NCBI GenBank assembly: GCA_017555565.1
Contig: JAFZGF010000037.1
Location: 47,982-111,981, forward strand
Direction of reading: 5' to 3'
Source: Oscillospiraceae bacterium
Lineage (GTDB): Bacteria > Bacillota > Clostridia > Oscillospirales > Ruminococcaceae
Length of the DNA stretch: 64,000 nucleotides
Positions 27,353-36,172 of this stretch are shown piece after piece. Both the position numbers and the translations under genes were made by a program. Positions within the stretch are counted from its first letter, which is position 1; every line of letters starts with the position of its first letter. The notes beneath the pieces were generated by a model. It was not told the DNA's origin and did not search any database. It saw only the letters and a list, made by a program, of their open reading frames with translations.

Positions 27353-28426
27353 TTACTTAAAAAGTTTAATTTTGCCAGAGTCATTTAATTTTATCAAAAT
27401 TACAAGTGCTATAGGGAATCCGAAAAGGCCTACAATACCCATAACTTTTGAACCAAGGAACATAGCCATAAGTGTTGCTACCGGGTGGAGACCCACCTGC
27501 CGGCCAACTATCTTTGGCTCCAATGTGTTTCTGACAACTGTAACAACAAGATACAGCGCCAGCATACCTATACCGAAAAGCACATTGCCAAGTGCGATTG
27601 AAACAATACCCCATGGTATAATAATACCGCCTGTACCAACCGCTGGCAGAATGTCAAACACTGCTATAACCAGTGCTATCAGCATAGGGCTGTCCACACC
27701 CAGTATCCACAGCCCTGCGGCTATTTCACAGAAAGTGATGAACAGAATCAGTGAGTAGGATTTTATATATTGTAAAAGGGCTGTTTTCGCATAATGTTCT
27801 GCGTCATACATCAGGGAAATAACCCTTGTAGGCAGCTGATTTGCTATAAACAGTGTAATCTCATAATAATCAACACTTATGAAAAATGTGGCGATTATTG
27901 TGATAAGTGTTTTGATAAACAAACCCGGAACAGACGCAATACCAGATGAAACAACAGCCAGTGCAGAAACAGAGAATGATGAAACCCATTCTGCCAGGGT
28001 TGCAAGGGAGCTGGCAATATATTCTTCCAGCGATGCTGTTATGCTTGGGTCCAGAGTACTGATAAACTGCTGTATATTATACAACATATTTGATACCCGC
28101 GGTGCCACTTCAGCCCGGTAGTATTCCGGCAGGACCGAAAGCATTGTCCTGGCAAGCAATACCAGCTGAACACCTATAAGGAAGATAGCCGCACCTGTCA
28201 GTATATAGAATACAGCCGTTACCAATATGGCCGCCACACTTCTTTTGACTTTTAAATATACATTAACTGCATTTACTATCGGTTTCAGACAAAAAGCCAC
28301 AATAAACGCAATCACAAATGGGGTAAGATACTCCCATCCAAACTTGATTACAAACAATGCTATGGCCGCCAGTATGCCGTAGTAAAAGAAATTTATTAAA
28401 AATTGTTTTTTATTCCTATATGTCAT
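27353..28426 (-). CDS. AI-2E/PerM family membrane protein, YtvI-like
   Basis: 357 residues, about eight TMs. The C-terminal half has the family hallmarks DILPAVGTGGIIIPWGIVSIALG near 255 and RNTLEPKIVGRQVGLHPVATLMAMFLGSKVMGIVGLFGFP near 295-335. Among Firmicutes the closest pattern is the sporulation protein YtvI, though generic AI-2E family transporters share these motifs. Function is not defined by the sequence. Divergent from the serine dehydratase operon. Confidence 0.85.
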   Translation of the reverse strand: MTYRNKKQFLINFFYYGILAAIALFVIKFGWEYLTPFVIAFIVAFCLKPIVNAVNVYLKVKRSVAAILVTAVFYILTGAAIFLIGVQLVLLARTMLSVLPEYYRAEVAPRVSNMLYNIQQFISTLDPSITASLEEYIASSLATLAEWVSSFSVSALAVVSSGIASVPGLFIKTLITIIATFFISVDYYEITLFIANQLPTRVISLMYDAEHYAKTALLQYIKSYSLILFITFCEIAAGLWILGVDSPMLIALVIAVFDILPAVGTGGIIIPWGIVSIALGNVLFGIGMLALYLVVTVVRNTLEPKIVGRQVGLHPVATLMAMFLGSKVMGIVGLFGFPIALVILIKLNDSGKIKLFK

Positions 28427-28551
28427 ATTTACTCATACCTACCTATCATCCATTTTAATATATTTACCTTACCAATACAAGTATCAAACATCGATAAAAT
28501 AAGGTAAAATTTTTGTAAATTTTCATTGCATCATATACATATTTACAACTC

Positions 28552-28665
28552 TTGACACTTTTTTGTCAATAATGATGTGTTTTATGCTTTTTGCTATTAA
28601 TTATGGCTGAAAGCTATTAATTCCACACAATACCTATTTATTTTTAGGTAAATATATGTTAAAAT
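28552..28665 (+). promoter_or_regulatory. Repeat-rich regulatory region upstream of serine dehydratase
   Basis: The 283-nt gap between ytvI-like and sdaAB holds an inverted repeat TTGACA/TGTCAA (28552-28569), two exact copies of GCTATTAATT starting 20 nt apart (28593 and 28613), and an inverted repeat TACCTA/TAGGTA (28631-28650). TAAAAT at 28660-28665 could be a -10 box. The promoter is not certain; the repeats look like regulator sites. Confidence 0.45.
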
Positions 28666-28709
28666 TAACTTATTGAAACCGTTTTAAAACAATTACCGGA
28701 GGTTGTATT

Positions 28710-29378
28710 ATGAATATCAGTTTGCTGGATGTTGTAGGCCCTGTTATGATCGGCCCATCCTCATCACATACAGCTGGTGCGGCAAAACTTGCCAAAACAG
28801 CTCGCCTTATCTATGACAAACCTTTCAAGAAAGTAAGTTTCGGTCTGGGCGGCTCTTTCGCCAGCACATACCGCGGCCATTTTACCGATTTCGCCCTTGT
28901 TGCCGGTGCACTTGGTATGAGCGAAGACGATGAAAACCTGGGCCACAGTTTTGAAATCGCCAATGAAAAGGGCGTTGAATTTGATTTCTATCCTACAGAA
29001 ATCCCTTCAGTTTACGAAAACACAGCAAGAATCACTTTCTACGGTGAAGATGGTGAATTCTTTGTAGAGGGCGCTTCTCTTGGCGGCGGCCGTATTCTTG
29101 TAACAAACATCAATGGTCTTGTCTGTGAGCTTACAGCCACAAGCCCTACTGTTATCGTACAGCAGCAGGACGTAAAAGGTGTAGTAAGTGATGTTTCCAC
29201 TATTCTTGCTTTCAACAACATCAACATCGGCGTTATGAAAGTAAGCCGTACAAGCCGTGGCGACAAAGCTTTCTGTGTAATCGAATGTGACGATATCATT
29301 CCTGAAAATGTAATAGACGAACTGCGCCAGGTAAACAACGTACTGAGCGTAGTTGTAGTAAATATCAAGGGGGAATAA
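28710..29378 (+). CDS. sdaAB: L-serine dehydratase, iron-sulfur-dependent, beta subunit
   Basis: 222 residues. N-terminal SLLDVVGPVMIGPSSSHTAGAAKLA is the conserved substrate-site loop of the serine dehydratase beta chain. The C-terminal ~70 residues (TVIVQQQDVKGVVSDVSTILAFNNINIGVMKVSR) form an ACT domain. With the alpha subunit 3 nt downstream it deaminates L-serine to pyruvate and ammonia. GGAGG upstream of ATG. Confidence 0.95.
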   Translation: MNISLLDVVGPVMIGPSSSHTAGAAKLAKTARLIYDKPFKKVSFGLGGSFASTYRGHFTDFALVAGALGMSEDDENLGHSFEIANEKGVEFDFYPTEIPSVYENTARITFYGEDGEFFVEGASLGGGRILVTNINGLVCELTATSPTVIVQQQDVKGVVSDVSTILAFNNINIGVMKVSRTSRGDKAFCVIECDDIIPENVIDELRQVNNVLSVVVVNIKGE

Positions 29379-29381
29379 AAT

Positions 29382-30248
29382 ATGTATAAAAATGCTGAAG
29401 AACTGCTGGCTATCTGCAGTGAACAAAACAAACGCATATGGGAAGTTGCCCTTGACAATGAAGTAAAGCTGACTGGCATGAGCAGAGAAAGAGTAATGCA
29501 GCATTTTTCCATAAGACTGGAAATTATGTTCAACTCTGCGCTGAAAGCCCTGGAACACAGACAGGCTACAAAAGGCGGTCTGATTGACGGTGTGGCCAAC
29601 TGCCAGTATGAATATTCCAAAGGCGAATCCATTACCGGCGGCTATATCAACTATGTTATGGCATTGGCTTACTCCTGCAGCGAAGTAAATGCATCTATGG
29701 GTAAAATCTGTGCCAGCCCTACAGCAGGCAGCTGCGGTATCGTACCTGCAGTATTGCTGGGTGTAATGGAAAACAAACGAGTTTCCAGAGAAAAAACACT
29801 GGAAGCACTTATCACAGCCAGTGCTGTAGGTGCTATCTTTACAAAAAATGCAACTGTTGCCGGTGCTGACGGCGGTTGCCAGGCTGAATGTGGTGTAGCC
29901 GCAAGTATGGCCGCTGCAGCTGCAGCATATATGATGGGTGCCAGCGATGACAAATGTCTGGACGCTGCAGGCTTTGCAATGATTAACGTAATGGGTCTGG
30001 TATGTGACCCTGTTGCAGGCCTTGTTGCACTGCCTTGTGCACAGAGAAACGCTTCCGGCGCTGTAAATGCTCTTATCAGTGCTGATATGGCTCTGGCTGG
30101 CCAGGTGGCACATATTCCGTTTGACCAGGTGGTTGACAGTATGTTCAAAGTTGGCAAAATGCTGCCACCACAGCTGAAAGAAACAGCTATGGGCGGTATT
30201 GCCACAACACCTGCAGGTCAGGCAATTTTCAAAGAAATTTTCGGTTGA
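29382..30248 (+). CDS. sdaAA: L-serine dehydratase, iron-sulfur-dependent, alpha subunit
   Basis: 288 residues. Seen: ICASPTAGSCGIVPAVLLG near 107-125 and VAGADGGCQAECGVAASMAAAAA near 165-185, which carry the Cys residues that hold the [4Fe-4S] cluster, and GLVCDPVAGLVALPCAQRNASGA near 206-228 with another cluster Cys. Catalytic partner of sdaAB. Feeds serine into pyruvate and fits the amino-acid-degrading profile of the window. Confidence 0.95.
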   Translation: MYKNAEELLAICSEQNKRIWEVALDNEVKLTGMSRERVMQHFSIRLEIMFNSALKALEHRQATKGGLIDGVANCQYEYSKGESITGGYINYVMALAYSCSEVNASMGKICASPTAGSCGIVPAVLLGVMENKRVSREKTLEALITASAVGAIFTKNATVAGADGGCQAECGVAASMAAAAAAYMMGASDDKCLDAAGFAMINVMGLVCDPVAGLVALPCAQRNASGAVNALISADMALAGQVAHIPFDQVVDSMFKVGKMLPPQLKETAMGGIATTPAGQAIFKEIFG

Positions 30249-30260
30249 TAAACCAATAAT

Positions 30261-30289
30261 AAAAGTCACCTGATATTCAGGTGACTTTT
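30261..30289 (+). terminator. Terminator of sdaAB-sdaAA
   Basis: Perfect 13-bp stem AAAAGTCACCTGA / TCAGGTGACTTTT with loop TAT, 12 nt past the sdaAA stop, then TTGTT. Confidence 0.92.
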
Positions 30290-30366
30290 TTGTTATATAT
30301 GATATTTCTGTGAAACCGTTGAATTGGAAAAATTGTGATATATAATGAAATTAAGAGGTGGAGCAT

Positions 30367-31284
30367 ATGACAGATTTTGCAAAACAGATTACAGAACTGC
30401 TGGACAAAGTTCAGCGCAAAAGACACATCGATGTACTGCTGGAACAGCTTATTCCACAGCGTACAGCCCTGCGCGAAAAATGTGAGCAATTGCGAACCGT
30501 AAAAATCCGCGAAGAGGAAGATGTAAACAGTCTTGAAAACGGTGGTATTGCCGGCTGGGTGCTGGACCTGTTTGGTAAAAGAGAGCAGCAGCTGGAAAAA
30601 GAACGCCGGGAAGCCTACGCCGCAAAAATGAAATATGATACTGCAATGTATGAACTGGAAAACCTGGAACGCCAGATAGACAGCTATACCCGCGAAATGT
30701 ACACATTGGAAAACTGCGAAAAACAGCTGCAGAGCCTGCTGGATGCCAACGCCGCAAGCAGTGAAAAATATACTGATTATGAAAATCAGCTGGCACTGGA
30801 GTCTCAGCTTGCTTTGCTGAAAGCCAAGAGAACCGAAATGGAAGAAGCTATTGCAGCAGGACAGAACGCTGTGATATATGCAGACAAAATACTTACATAT
30901 CTTGATAAAGCTGACAACTGGAGCACTGCTGACTTCTTTCTGGACAGTTTTCTTGTGGACCTGGCCAAACACGACAATCTGGACAAGGCAACTGTGGAAA
31001 TCGGCAATTTACAGACCGCTCTTGGCAAATTCAAAAGCGAGCTTGCTGATGTGACAATAGACAAGAACATCAGCATACAGATAGGCGGCTTTCTCACTTT
31101 TGCCGACTATTTCTGGGATGGCATATTCTCCAATCTGGAAGTACAGAGAAAAATATCCGACGCCAGCAGACAGGTGCTGGATGTAAAATATAAAATCCAG
31201 GACACTATCAGCAAACTGACACTGATGCTGAACGAAAACAGCAGACAACAGCAGGGTATAAATGAAAAAATGAACACACGCTGA
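30367..31284 (+). CDS. Coiled-coil protein of unknown function
   Basis: 305 residues, soluble and almost entirely helical. Heptad-rich segments run from about 15 to 190 and again near 215-300, broken by a hydrophobic patch near 60-66 (GWVLDLFG). No signal or TM. I do not recognise a family. The pattern and length recall helical proteins found near TelA/XpaC-type genes, which lie 3 kb away, but that link is speculative. ATG at 30367 has AGAGGTGG upstream; an in-frame GTG at 30358 is inside that site. Single gene. Confidence 0.75.
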   Translation: MTDFAKQITELLDKVQRKRHIDVLLEQLIPQRTALREKCEQLRTVKIREEEDVNSLENGGIAGWVLDLFGKREQQLEKERREAYAAKMKYDTAMYELENLERQIDSYTREMYTLENCEKQLQSLLDANAASSEKYTDYENQLALESQLALLKAKRTEMEEAIAAGQNAVIYADKILTYLDKADNWSTADFFLDSFLVDLAKHDNLDKATVEIGNLQTALGKFKSELADVTIDKNISIQIGGFLTFADYFWDGIFSNLEVQRKISDASRQVLDVKYKIQDTISKLTLMLNENSRQQQGINEKMNTR

Positions 31285-31296
31285 TTGACAAGAAAA

Positions 31297-31326
31297 AAAA
31301 CACTGTAGTTTTCGCTACAGTGTTTT
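31297..31326. terminator. Bidirectional terminator
   Basis: Stem AAAACACTGTAG / CTACAGTGTTTT with loop TTTTCG between the convergent coiled-coil and DUF1836 genes. Confidence 0.9.
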
Positions 31327-31330
31327 ATTA

Positions 31331-31843
31331 TTATTCTGCTTTATCCACATCAAAAATAGCCATCAGCTTCTGTGTATGAATTTTGTATACAACTGAAATA
31401 AGTGTGTTTCTTACAAAGTAACGCTGAGGTTTCATTGTGATGGATGAATCCCGTGGAAGCGGCTGTTCTGTGAATACAGCAACCAGGATTTTTTCCAATT
31501 CTTCACAGATATAATTGTAAGCTATTTCGATGTCATAAACAGATTTCTGAATCTGAATCATTCTGATGATTTCATCAATTGTGAAAATCTGTTTTGCCAG
31601 TCTTACAATAATAAGATATGCTATATGTTCACGGGAATAACGTTTTTTTACAGTTGGTGGTACTGCCCCCTGCTTTACATAGTTGTTTACCATAGAGGCT
31701 GTCAGTGTTTTTTCGATATCCTGCATTTCCAGCGGATCAAAAATACTGTCAATATATGAGAGCACCTGGTCTATATAAAGTTCTATAGATGGCAATTCGT
31801 TGTAACGTGGCATTTTAAATGCCAGGATTTTTTCATTTTCCAT
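31331..31843 (-). CDS. DUF1836 domain protein (MerR-like wHTH fold, putative)
   Basis: 170 residues. The region LTASMVNNYVKQGAVPPTVKKRYSREHIAYLIIVRLAKQIFTIDEIIRMI (about 48-95) matches DUF1836, a Firmicutes family with a helix-turn-helix-like N-terminal half. The NYVKQG...RYSREH pattern resembles MerR-type DNA binding. A regulator role is likely but not shown; no target is evident. Confidence 0.8.
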   Translation of the reverse strand: MENEKILAFKMPRYNELPSIELYIDQVLSYIDSIFDPLEMQDIEKTLTASMVNNYVKQGAVPPTVKKRYSREHIAYLIIVRLAKQIFTIDEIIRMIQIQKSVYDIEIAYNYICEELEKILVAVFTEQPLPRDSSITMKPQRYFVRNTLISVVYKIHTQKLMAIFDVDKAE

Positions 31844-31970
31844 TATTCAACACCTATTTTATTCACTAATCAAAATCTACAAAATACAGTATACCCCATA
31901 CTTGAAGAAAAATCAACATAAAAATACATCATATAGTTATAAAAACTATATGATATATTTTATACGGGAA

Positions 31971-32804
31971 TTAGATTTCAAAACCGATCATAAGGCCGCC
32001 TTTTTCAGCATAGAAGCTGCAAAGTGCACCTGTTGGTTCAATTCTTACATCTGCACCTGGGAAGTTTTCCAGTGCCAGTTTTTTGATTTCTTCTGCTGTA
32101 TTTACGTTGAAACAGTTGTCGATTCTCAGCTTGCCGCCTTTATAACCTTCTGACAGCATTTTTGCCCAGATAGTTTCGATAGCATTCTTTTCGCCACGGG
32201 CCTTGTCTGTTGGATGAATCTGACCTTCCTCGCTAACAATACCGATCATACGCAGACCAATAAAGTTCAGCGCTTTTGCAACAATCATAGGTACACGGCC
32301 GTTGTTTGCCAGGTTGATCATAGATTCAAGGGAGAATACCAGCGATGTGCCGTAGTCTTTGTATTCTGTAATTTCGCGGCAAACTGTTTCGTAATCTTTT
32401 CCTGCAAGAACAAGTTCGCGCAGTTTTTCCAAATGAAGTTTCTGTTCTCCACCTGCTGTGTAGGAGTCTACAACAAATACTTTTTTGCCTGGGTTTTCTT
32501 CTTCGTACTGTGCTTTTGCCTGCATTGCTGCATTGTAGCTGCCGGACAGTGTGCTGATAATAGTAACAACATATACAATGTCATAGCCTTCAAAAGCGGC
32601 CAGGTAGTCACCTACGCTTGGGCAAGCTGTGCCGGATTTACCTTTATATTTTGCCAGGTCATCAACCATACCCTGGAGGTCAAGGTCAATGTTGTCCACA
32701 TATTCTTTTTCATCTGTGATGATTTTCAGTGGAGCACATTCATATTCAACATCAGTAAGTGTATAAAGGTTTGAAGCGGAGTCACCGATAATTTTGATTT
32801 TCAT
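31971..32804 (-). CDS. DegV family fatty-acid-binding protein
   Basis: 277 residues from the ATG at 32804 (MKIKIIGDSASNLYTL). Seen: GDSASNL at the N-terminus, SGTACPSVGDYLAAFEGYDIVYVVTIISTLSGSYNAA near 70-105 (the ligand-contacting T-S motif), VVDSYTAGGEQ near 125 and NNGRVPMIVAKALNFIGLRMIG near 180-200. DegV/FakB proteins bind fatty acids and present them to FakA kinase; no fakA is in the window. The TTG/ATG-free upstream extension is not supported by a ribosome site. Confidence 0.92.
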   Translation of the reverse strand: MKIKIIGDSASNLYTLTDVEYECAPLKIITDEKEYVDNIDLDLQGMVDDLAKYKGKSGTACPSVGDYLAAFEGYDIVYVVTIISTLSGSYNAAMQAKAQYEEENPGKKVFVVDSYTAGGEQKLHLEKLRELVLAGKDYETVCREITEYKDYGTSLVFSLESMINLANNGRVPMIVAKALNFIGLRMIGIVSEEGQIHPTDKARGEKNAIETIWAKMLSEGYKGGKLRIDNCFNVNTAEEIKKLALENFPGADVRIEPTGALCSFYAEKGGLMIGFEI

Positions 32805-32915
32805 AATACTTTCTCTTTCTATATATATTATAATGTGGTTTTCAATACTAAATAAAACATTTTTAATTATTACATAAGATTTTTTAAAAGTCAATGATAT
32901 TTTGTTGCATCAAAA

Positions 32916-32939
32916 AACGCCTGCATATATGCAGGCGTT
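32916..32939 (-). terminator. Terminator of the TPM/TelA/XpaC set
   Basis: Stem AACGCCTGCA / TGCAGGCGTT with loop TATA just after the stop of the TPM gene, followed on the minus strand by a T-run. Confidence 0.9.
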
Positions 32940-32945
32940 CTGATT

Positions 32946-33899
32946 TTATTTGCGGAATGAGCCACCGCGACTGCCGCCACCAGAGCGGAAAGATCCACCA
33001 CGGCTGCCGCCACCGAATCCACCGCTGCGGGAGGAGCCGCCGAAAGATGAACGTGAAGACCCAAAAGAACTGCTGCGGGAGGACGATGAGAAAGATCCGC
33101 CACGTGATGATGAACCGAAACCGCCGCTACGGGAAGAACCGAAACTGCCTGATCTGCCAGTTGTTCGTGGAGGATCATAGCTGTTGCGGGTAGTATAGCT
33201 ACCTGTGCGTGGTGGAACATATGTTCTGCCCACTGTAGTAACCGGTCTGATAACTGTTCTTCTTGGTCTTGTAATAATAAGAATAACAATCAATATCAGC
33301 AGAATAAGCAGAATCATAGCAAGTGCGCTGCTGGACATATCATCTCCGGAATAGTTCATTTCAATATTTGAAGAAGCTACAACAGATATGCCGTAATAAT
33401 CTTCATACATATATATGAGATTTTTGAAGGCTGTTCTGGCAGGTGCATCCAGATTTCTTGTATCGAAATCTTCCACAGTAAAGCTCTGCTGAAGGATATA
33501 TGTCAAATCGCTGTCTGTAAATGCATTCATCAGCGCCTGGCCCTGAACAATGGCCGCATCTGTGTCATCGACTGCAATAAGAAATACACAGCTGTTTTCT
33601 GACAGATTTGTATTGATACCATGGTCGATGGCCACATCAAATATATCCTGACCGCCTACTGTATTGATAGTAACAACCTGGATTTCTGCCCCAACCTTTG
33701 ACACAAGACCATTGTTCAGCTCTGTCATCAGTTCTTCTGTAGATGCAGACAGAACGCCCGCATTGTCCTGAACATAGACACCGCTTGGCAATATTTCAAT
33801 TTTATCTGCAGGCTGTCTGGCCTGGCCTATAAAAAACGAGCATACGATTACAATGGCAAGAAATGCCCATGCTGTTCCGCGCTTTTTAAAAAAATCCAT
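32946..33899 (-). CDS. TPM-domain protein (YgcG family) with Ser/Gly/Arg-rich tail
   Basis: 317 residues. Signal or anchor near 9-26, then a TPM domain (about 38-185: VYVQDNAGVLSASTEELMTELNNGLVSKVGAEIQVVTI and VFLIAVDDTDAAIVQGQAL), a TM near 193-210, and a cytoplasmic or surface tail from about 240 made of SSRSGGFGSSSRGG-like low-complexity repeats. The tail is the longest such run in the window. TPM proteins are linked to membrane-protein quality control. Downstream of telA and xpaC on the same strand. Confidence 0.87.
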   Translation of the reverse strand: MDFFKKRGTAWAFLAIVIVCSFFIGQARQPADKIEILPSGVYVQDNAGVLSASTEELMTELNNGLVSKVGAEIQVVTINTVGGQDIFDVAIDHGINTNLSENSCVFLIAVDDTDAAIVQGQALMNAFTDSDLTYILQQSFTVEDFDTRNLDAPARTAFKNLIYMYEDYYGISVVASSNIEMNYSGDDMSSSALAMILLILLILIVILIITRPRRTVIRPVTTVGRTYVPPRTGSYTTRNSYDPPRTTGRSGSFGSSRSGGFGSSSRGGSFSSSSRSSSFGSSRSSFGGSSRSGGFGGGSRGGSFRSGGGSRGGSFRK

Positions 33900-33970
33900 T
33901 GTTTCTCCTAAAAGGTATTTTTATCGCTGGTCCCCCTGTCGGGAACCGTCTCTTTAATAAAGAGAATATA

Positions 33971-35206
33971 TTATCTTAATTCAAGAAGTTTCTGTTTCAG
34001 TTCGCCTTCAATTCTGCCCAGTTCAGCTTCTGCTTCCTTACGTTTTGCGGCGCCGTTTGTCTGAATTTTCATAACTTCATCCAGAGTTTCGATAAGTTTT
34101 TTGTTTGTATGCTGGAGAGTTTCGATATCGATAATGCTTCTTTCAGCAGCTTTTGCTGTTTCGATAGTGCTTGTTTTAAGAACATCTGCATTTTTCTTCA
34201 GCATCTGATTTGTCAGTTCAGTAACTTCCTGCTGTGCTCTTGTAGCTTCTTTTGAATGTTCAAGACCGAGAGCAAGAACCATCTGGCTCTTCCACAGAGG
34301 AATAGTATTCACAAGGCTGGACTGAATTTTTTCTATCATCAGAGTGTCATTGTTCTGAAGCAGACGTGTCTGTGGGCCCATCTGTACAGAAATCTGTCTT
34401 GTCAGTTCCAGGTCGTGAATTTTCTTTTCAAATCTGTTGATAAGGTTTACAAAATCATTGTATGCCTGGGCCGCATCCGGACTGTTGGACTCCTCTGCAT
34501 TTTTGCGCAGTTCTTCCAGTTCGTTTGCTCTAACATCTGCAAGACGTTTTTTACCTGCGATTATGTACATTGTAAGTTCTTTATAGTACTTTTCATTGAG
34601 AGCATACATCTGGTCCAGCATAGCAACGTCTTTCATCAGTGTAATCTGATGCGCTTCCAGTGCTTCCACAATTTTATCTACATTCTTTTCAGCAGATGTA
34701 TATTTTGTTTTCAGGTTTTCAAGAACATCAACCTGTTTTTTGAAAAAGCCAAGGAAACCTTTCTTTTCTTCTTCTGCATCAAAATCTTTCAGTTCATTAA
34801 CCAGTTTTGACAGGTCATCACCAATGGCACCCAGATCTTTTGTTCTTACGCTGGCAAGAGCATTTTCAGAGAAAGAAGCGATGTTTTTCTGTGCGGCCGC
34901 ACCATACTGAAGAACAAGGCTGGAGTTTGCAATATCAATTTTTTTGCTGAATTCATCAACAACTTTTCTTTCTTCTTCTGTCAGAGCGCTTTCGTCAAGT
35001 TTGATAGCATTAAGCTCTCTCTGTCTCTGTGCTTCAGCTGCTTCTTCTGCTGCTTTTTTTGCAGCTTCTGCTTCTTTTGCTGCAGCTTCTGCTTCGGATA
35101 AAACAGCCTGTGCTGCTGCAAATTCTGTTTCAAGTGTCAGCTGTGGTGCTGCTGGCTGTTCCATATCAGGTTCCAGTGTGAGCTGAGGGATGATTTTTTC
35201 GTTCAT
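33971..35206 (-). CDS. TelA/KlaA toxic-anion-resistance family protein
   Basis: 411 residues. N-terminal Ala/Glu/Lys helix (about 30-70, EAEAAAKEAEAAKKAAEEAAEAQ), then the TelA core with GFLGFFKK near 160 and the region QISVQMGPQTRLLQNNDTLMIEKIQSSLVNTIPLWKSQMVLALGL near 275-320, which is diagnostic. Family members affect tellurite and cell-envelope antimicrobial tolerance. Pairs with the XpaC-like gene 14 nt upstream, a conserved arrangement. Confidence 0.92.
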   Translation of the reverse strand: MNEKIIPQLTLEPDMEQPAAPQLTLETEFAAAQAVLSEAEAAAKEAEAAKKAAEEAAEAQRQRELNAIKLDESALTEEERKVVDEFSKKIDIANSSLVLQYGAAAQKNIASFSENALASVRTKDLGAIGDDLSKLVNELKDFDAEEEKKGFLGFFKKQVDVLENLKTKYTSAEKNVDKIVEALEAHQITLMKDVAMLDQMYALNEKYYKELTMYIIAGKKRLADVRANELEELRKNAEESNSPDAAQAYNDFVNLINRFEKKIHDLELTRQISVQMGPQTRLLQNNDTLMIEKIQSSLVNTIPLWKSQMVLALGLEHSKEATRAQQEVTELTNQMLKKNADVLKTSTIETAKAAERSIIDIETLQHTNKKLIETLDEVMKIQTNGAAKRKEAEAELGRIEGELKQKLLELR

Positions 35207-35220
35207 AGTGATATCTCCTT

Positions 35221-35925
35221 TTATTCCTGTGACAATGTCAATTTAATCTGGCTGATGTCGTCCTGGGTAAGACCTTCTGTTTTCATAAGGTTTTCCATTA
35301 CTGCTATATCTGCACTTACATCAAGTGCTTCTCCGGCAAAAAGTGTATCCAGCTGTTTATGGAATGCATTCACTACCATATCCAAAGTGTCTTCCACCTT
35401 TTTCATAGTGCCGGAAATATTTTCGCCTGCCACCCCCTGTGAACCCATTCTGTCATAGGTGTTCAGCAGTTTCATAGTTGTAGGCAGATAGTAATTAAGG
35501 AATTTGCTTAACTGATTTACTTTGTCTGGATGTGCTATTACAATGTCAAATATTCTCTGGGTTGTCAGCTCGATGTCATCAATCTGTGCAGAGATTTTTT
35601 CGTTTTCAATGTTATAGTTCAGTCTGCGCAGTTCACTTATAGTAAGGTCGCGTTCCTTTATAAGCTTGTCAACTTCAGGGTTGCCTGTGGTTTTCTTTTC
35701 CTGTACAGGTTTGGTGGCCTCTTTTTCCGCTGTTGCCTGGGTTGCCTGCTGTTTTTTCTCCTCTTTTGCCTTTGCCTGGTTATTCACAATATTGTAAAGA
35801 ATTACTGCGGCCAGTATAAGAGGCAGGTAGTGCAGTAATGTGAAAAGAGGCAATATCAAAGCCCATGCCAACCACAGCATCGCTACAGCATATATTGGAC
35901 TGACAGGTTTTCTGTTTCTGCTCAA
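35221..35925 (-). CDS. XpaC-like (5-bromo-4-chloroindolyl phosphate hydrolysis) membrane protein
   Basis: About 234 residues. Two N-terminal TMs (IYAVAMLWLAWALILPLFTLL and LPLILAAVILYNIV), a charged linker of Lys/Glu/Gln, then a helical domain (about 95-230) with LRRLNYNIENEKISAQIDDIELTTQRIFDIV and FLNYYLPTTMKLLNTYDRM, the XpaC pattern. I place the start at TTG 35925 (MSRNRKPVSP), with AAGGAG about 9 nt upstream. In-frame ATGs at 35949 and earlier lack ribosome sites. Partner of TelA. Confidence 0.85.
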   Translation of the reverse strand: MSRNRKPVSPIYAVAMLWLAWALILPLFTLLHYLPLILAAVILYNIVNNQAKAKEEKKQQATQATAEKEATKPVQEKKTTGNPEVDKLIKERDLTISELRRLNYNIENEKISAQIDDIELTTQRIFDIVIAHPDKVNQLSKFLNYYLPTTMKLLNTYDRMGSQGVAGENISGTMKKVEDTLDMVVNAFHKQLDTLFAGEALDVSADIAVMENLMKTEGLTQDDISQIKLTLSQE

Positions 35926-36050
35926 TGTAATAGTTCTCCTTCGGTACATTATTAATAACATTTTACTCTTTGAGACCACTTTATGTCAATAAATTAATAT
36001 TAATAATATCAAATCATAAAATTGTGAAAGTTGTTTGTTGCAATACATTT

Positions 36051-36097
36051 AAAGCCAGAAAGCCGCCGATGATAGACACCGGCAGCTCCCTGGCTTT
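36051..36097. other. Isolated hairpin of unknown role between mscL and xpaC
   Basis: Outer arms AAAGCCAG / CTGGCTTT with inner GCCG / CGGC. It is more GC-rich than its surroundings. There is no T-run after the stem on the minus strand, so it is not a clear terminator of mscL. A 36-codon minus-strand open frame (start 36126) runs through it but has no ribosome site. Confidence 0.45.
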
Positions 36098-36172
36098 GAG
36101 ATATATGAATAAAGGAAAAGGCATATTAAACGCCACTATGGGCGGTAAAACATTACTGTTTCCGATACTGAT

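Noticed and set aside
29007-30269. 420-codon minus-strand frame opposite the serine dehydratase genes
   Set aside because: Shadow of sdaAB/sdaAA; the composition (many Cys, His, Phe) is unlike real proteins in this window and both sda subunits have full motifs.
33907-33965. Hairpins between the TPM gene and telA as a terminator
   Set aside because: Inverted repeats TCTCTTT/AAAGAGA and GGTCCC/GGGAACC exist but neither has a T-run on the minus strand; may be processing or stability elements.
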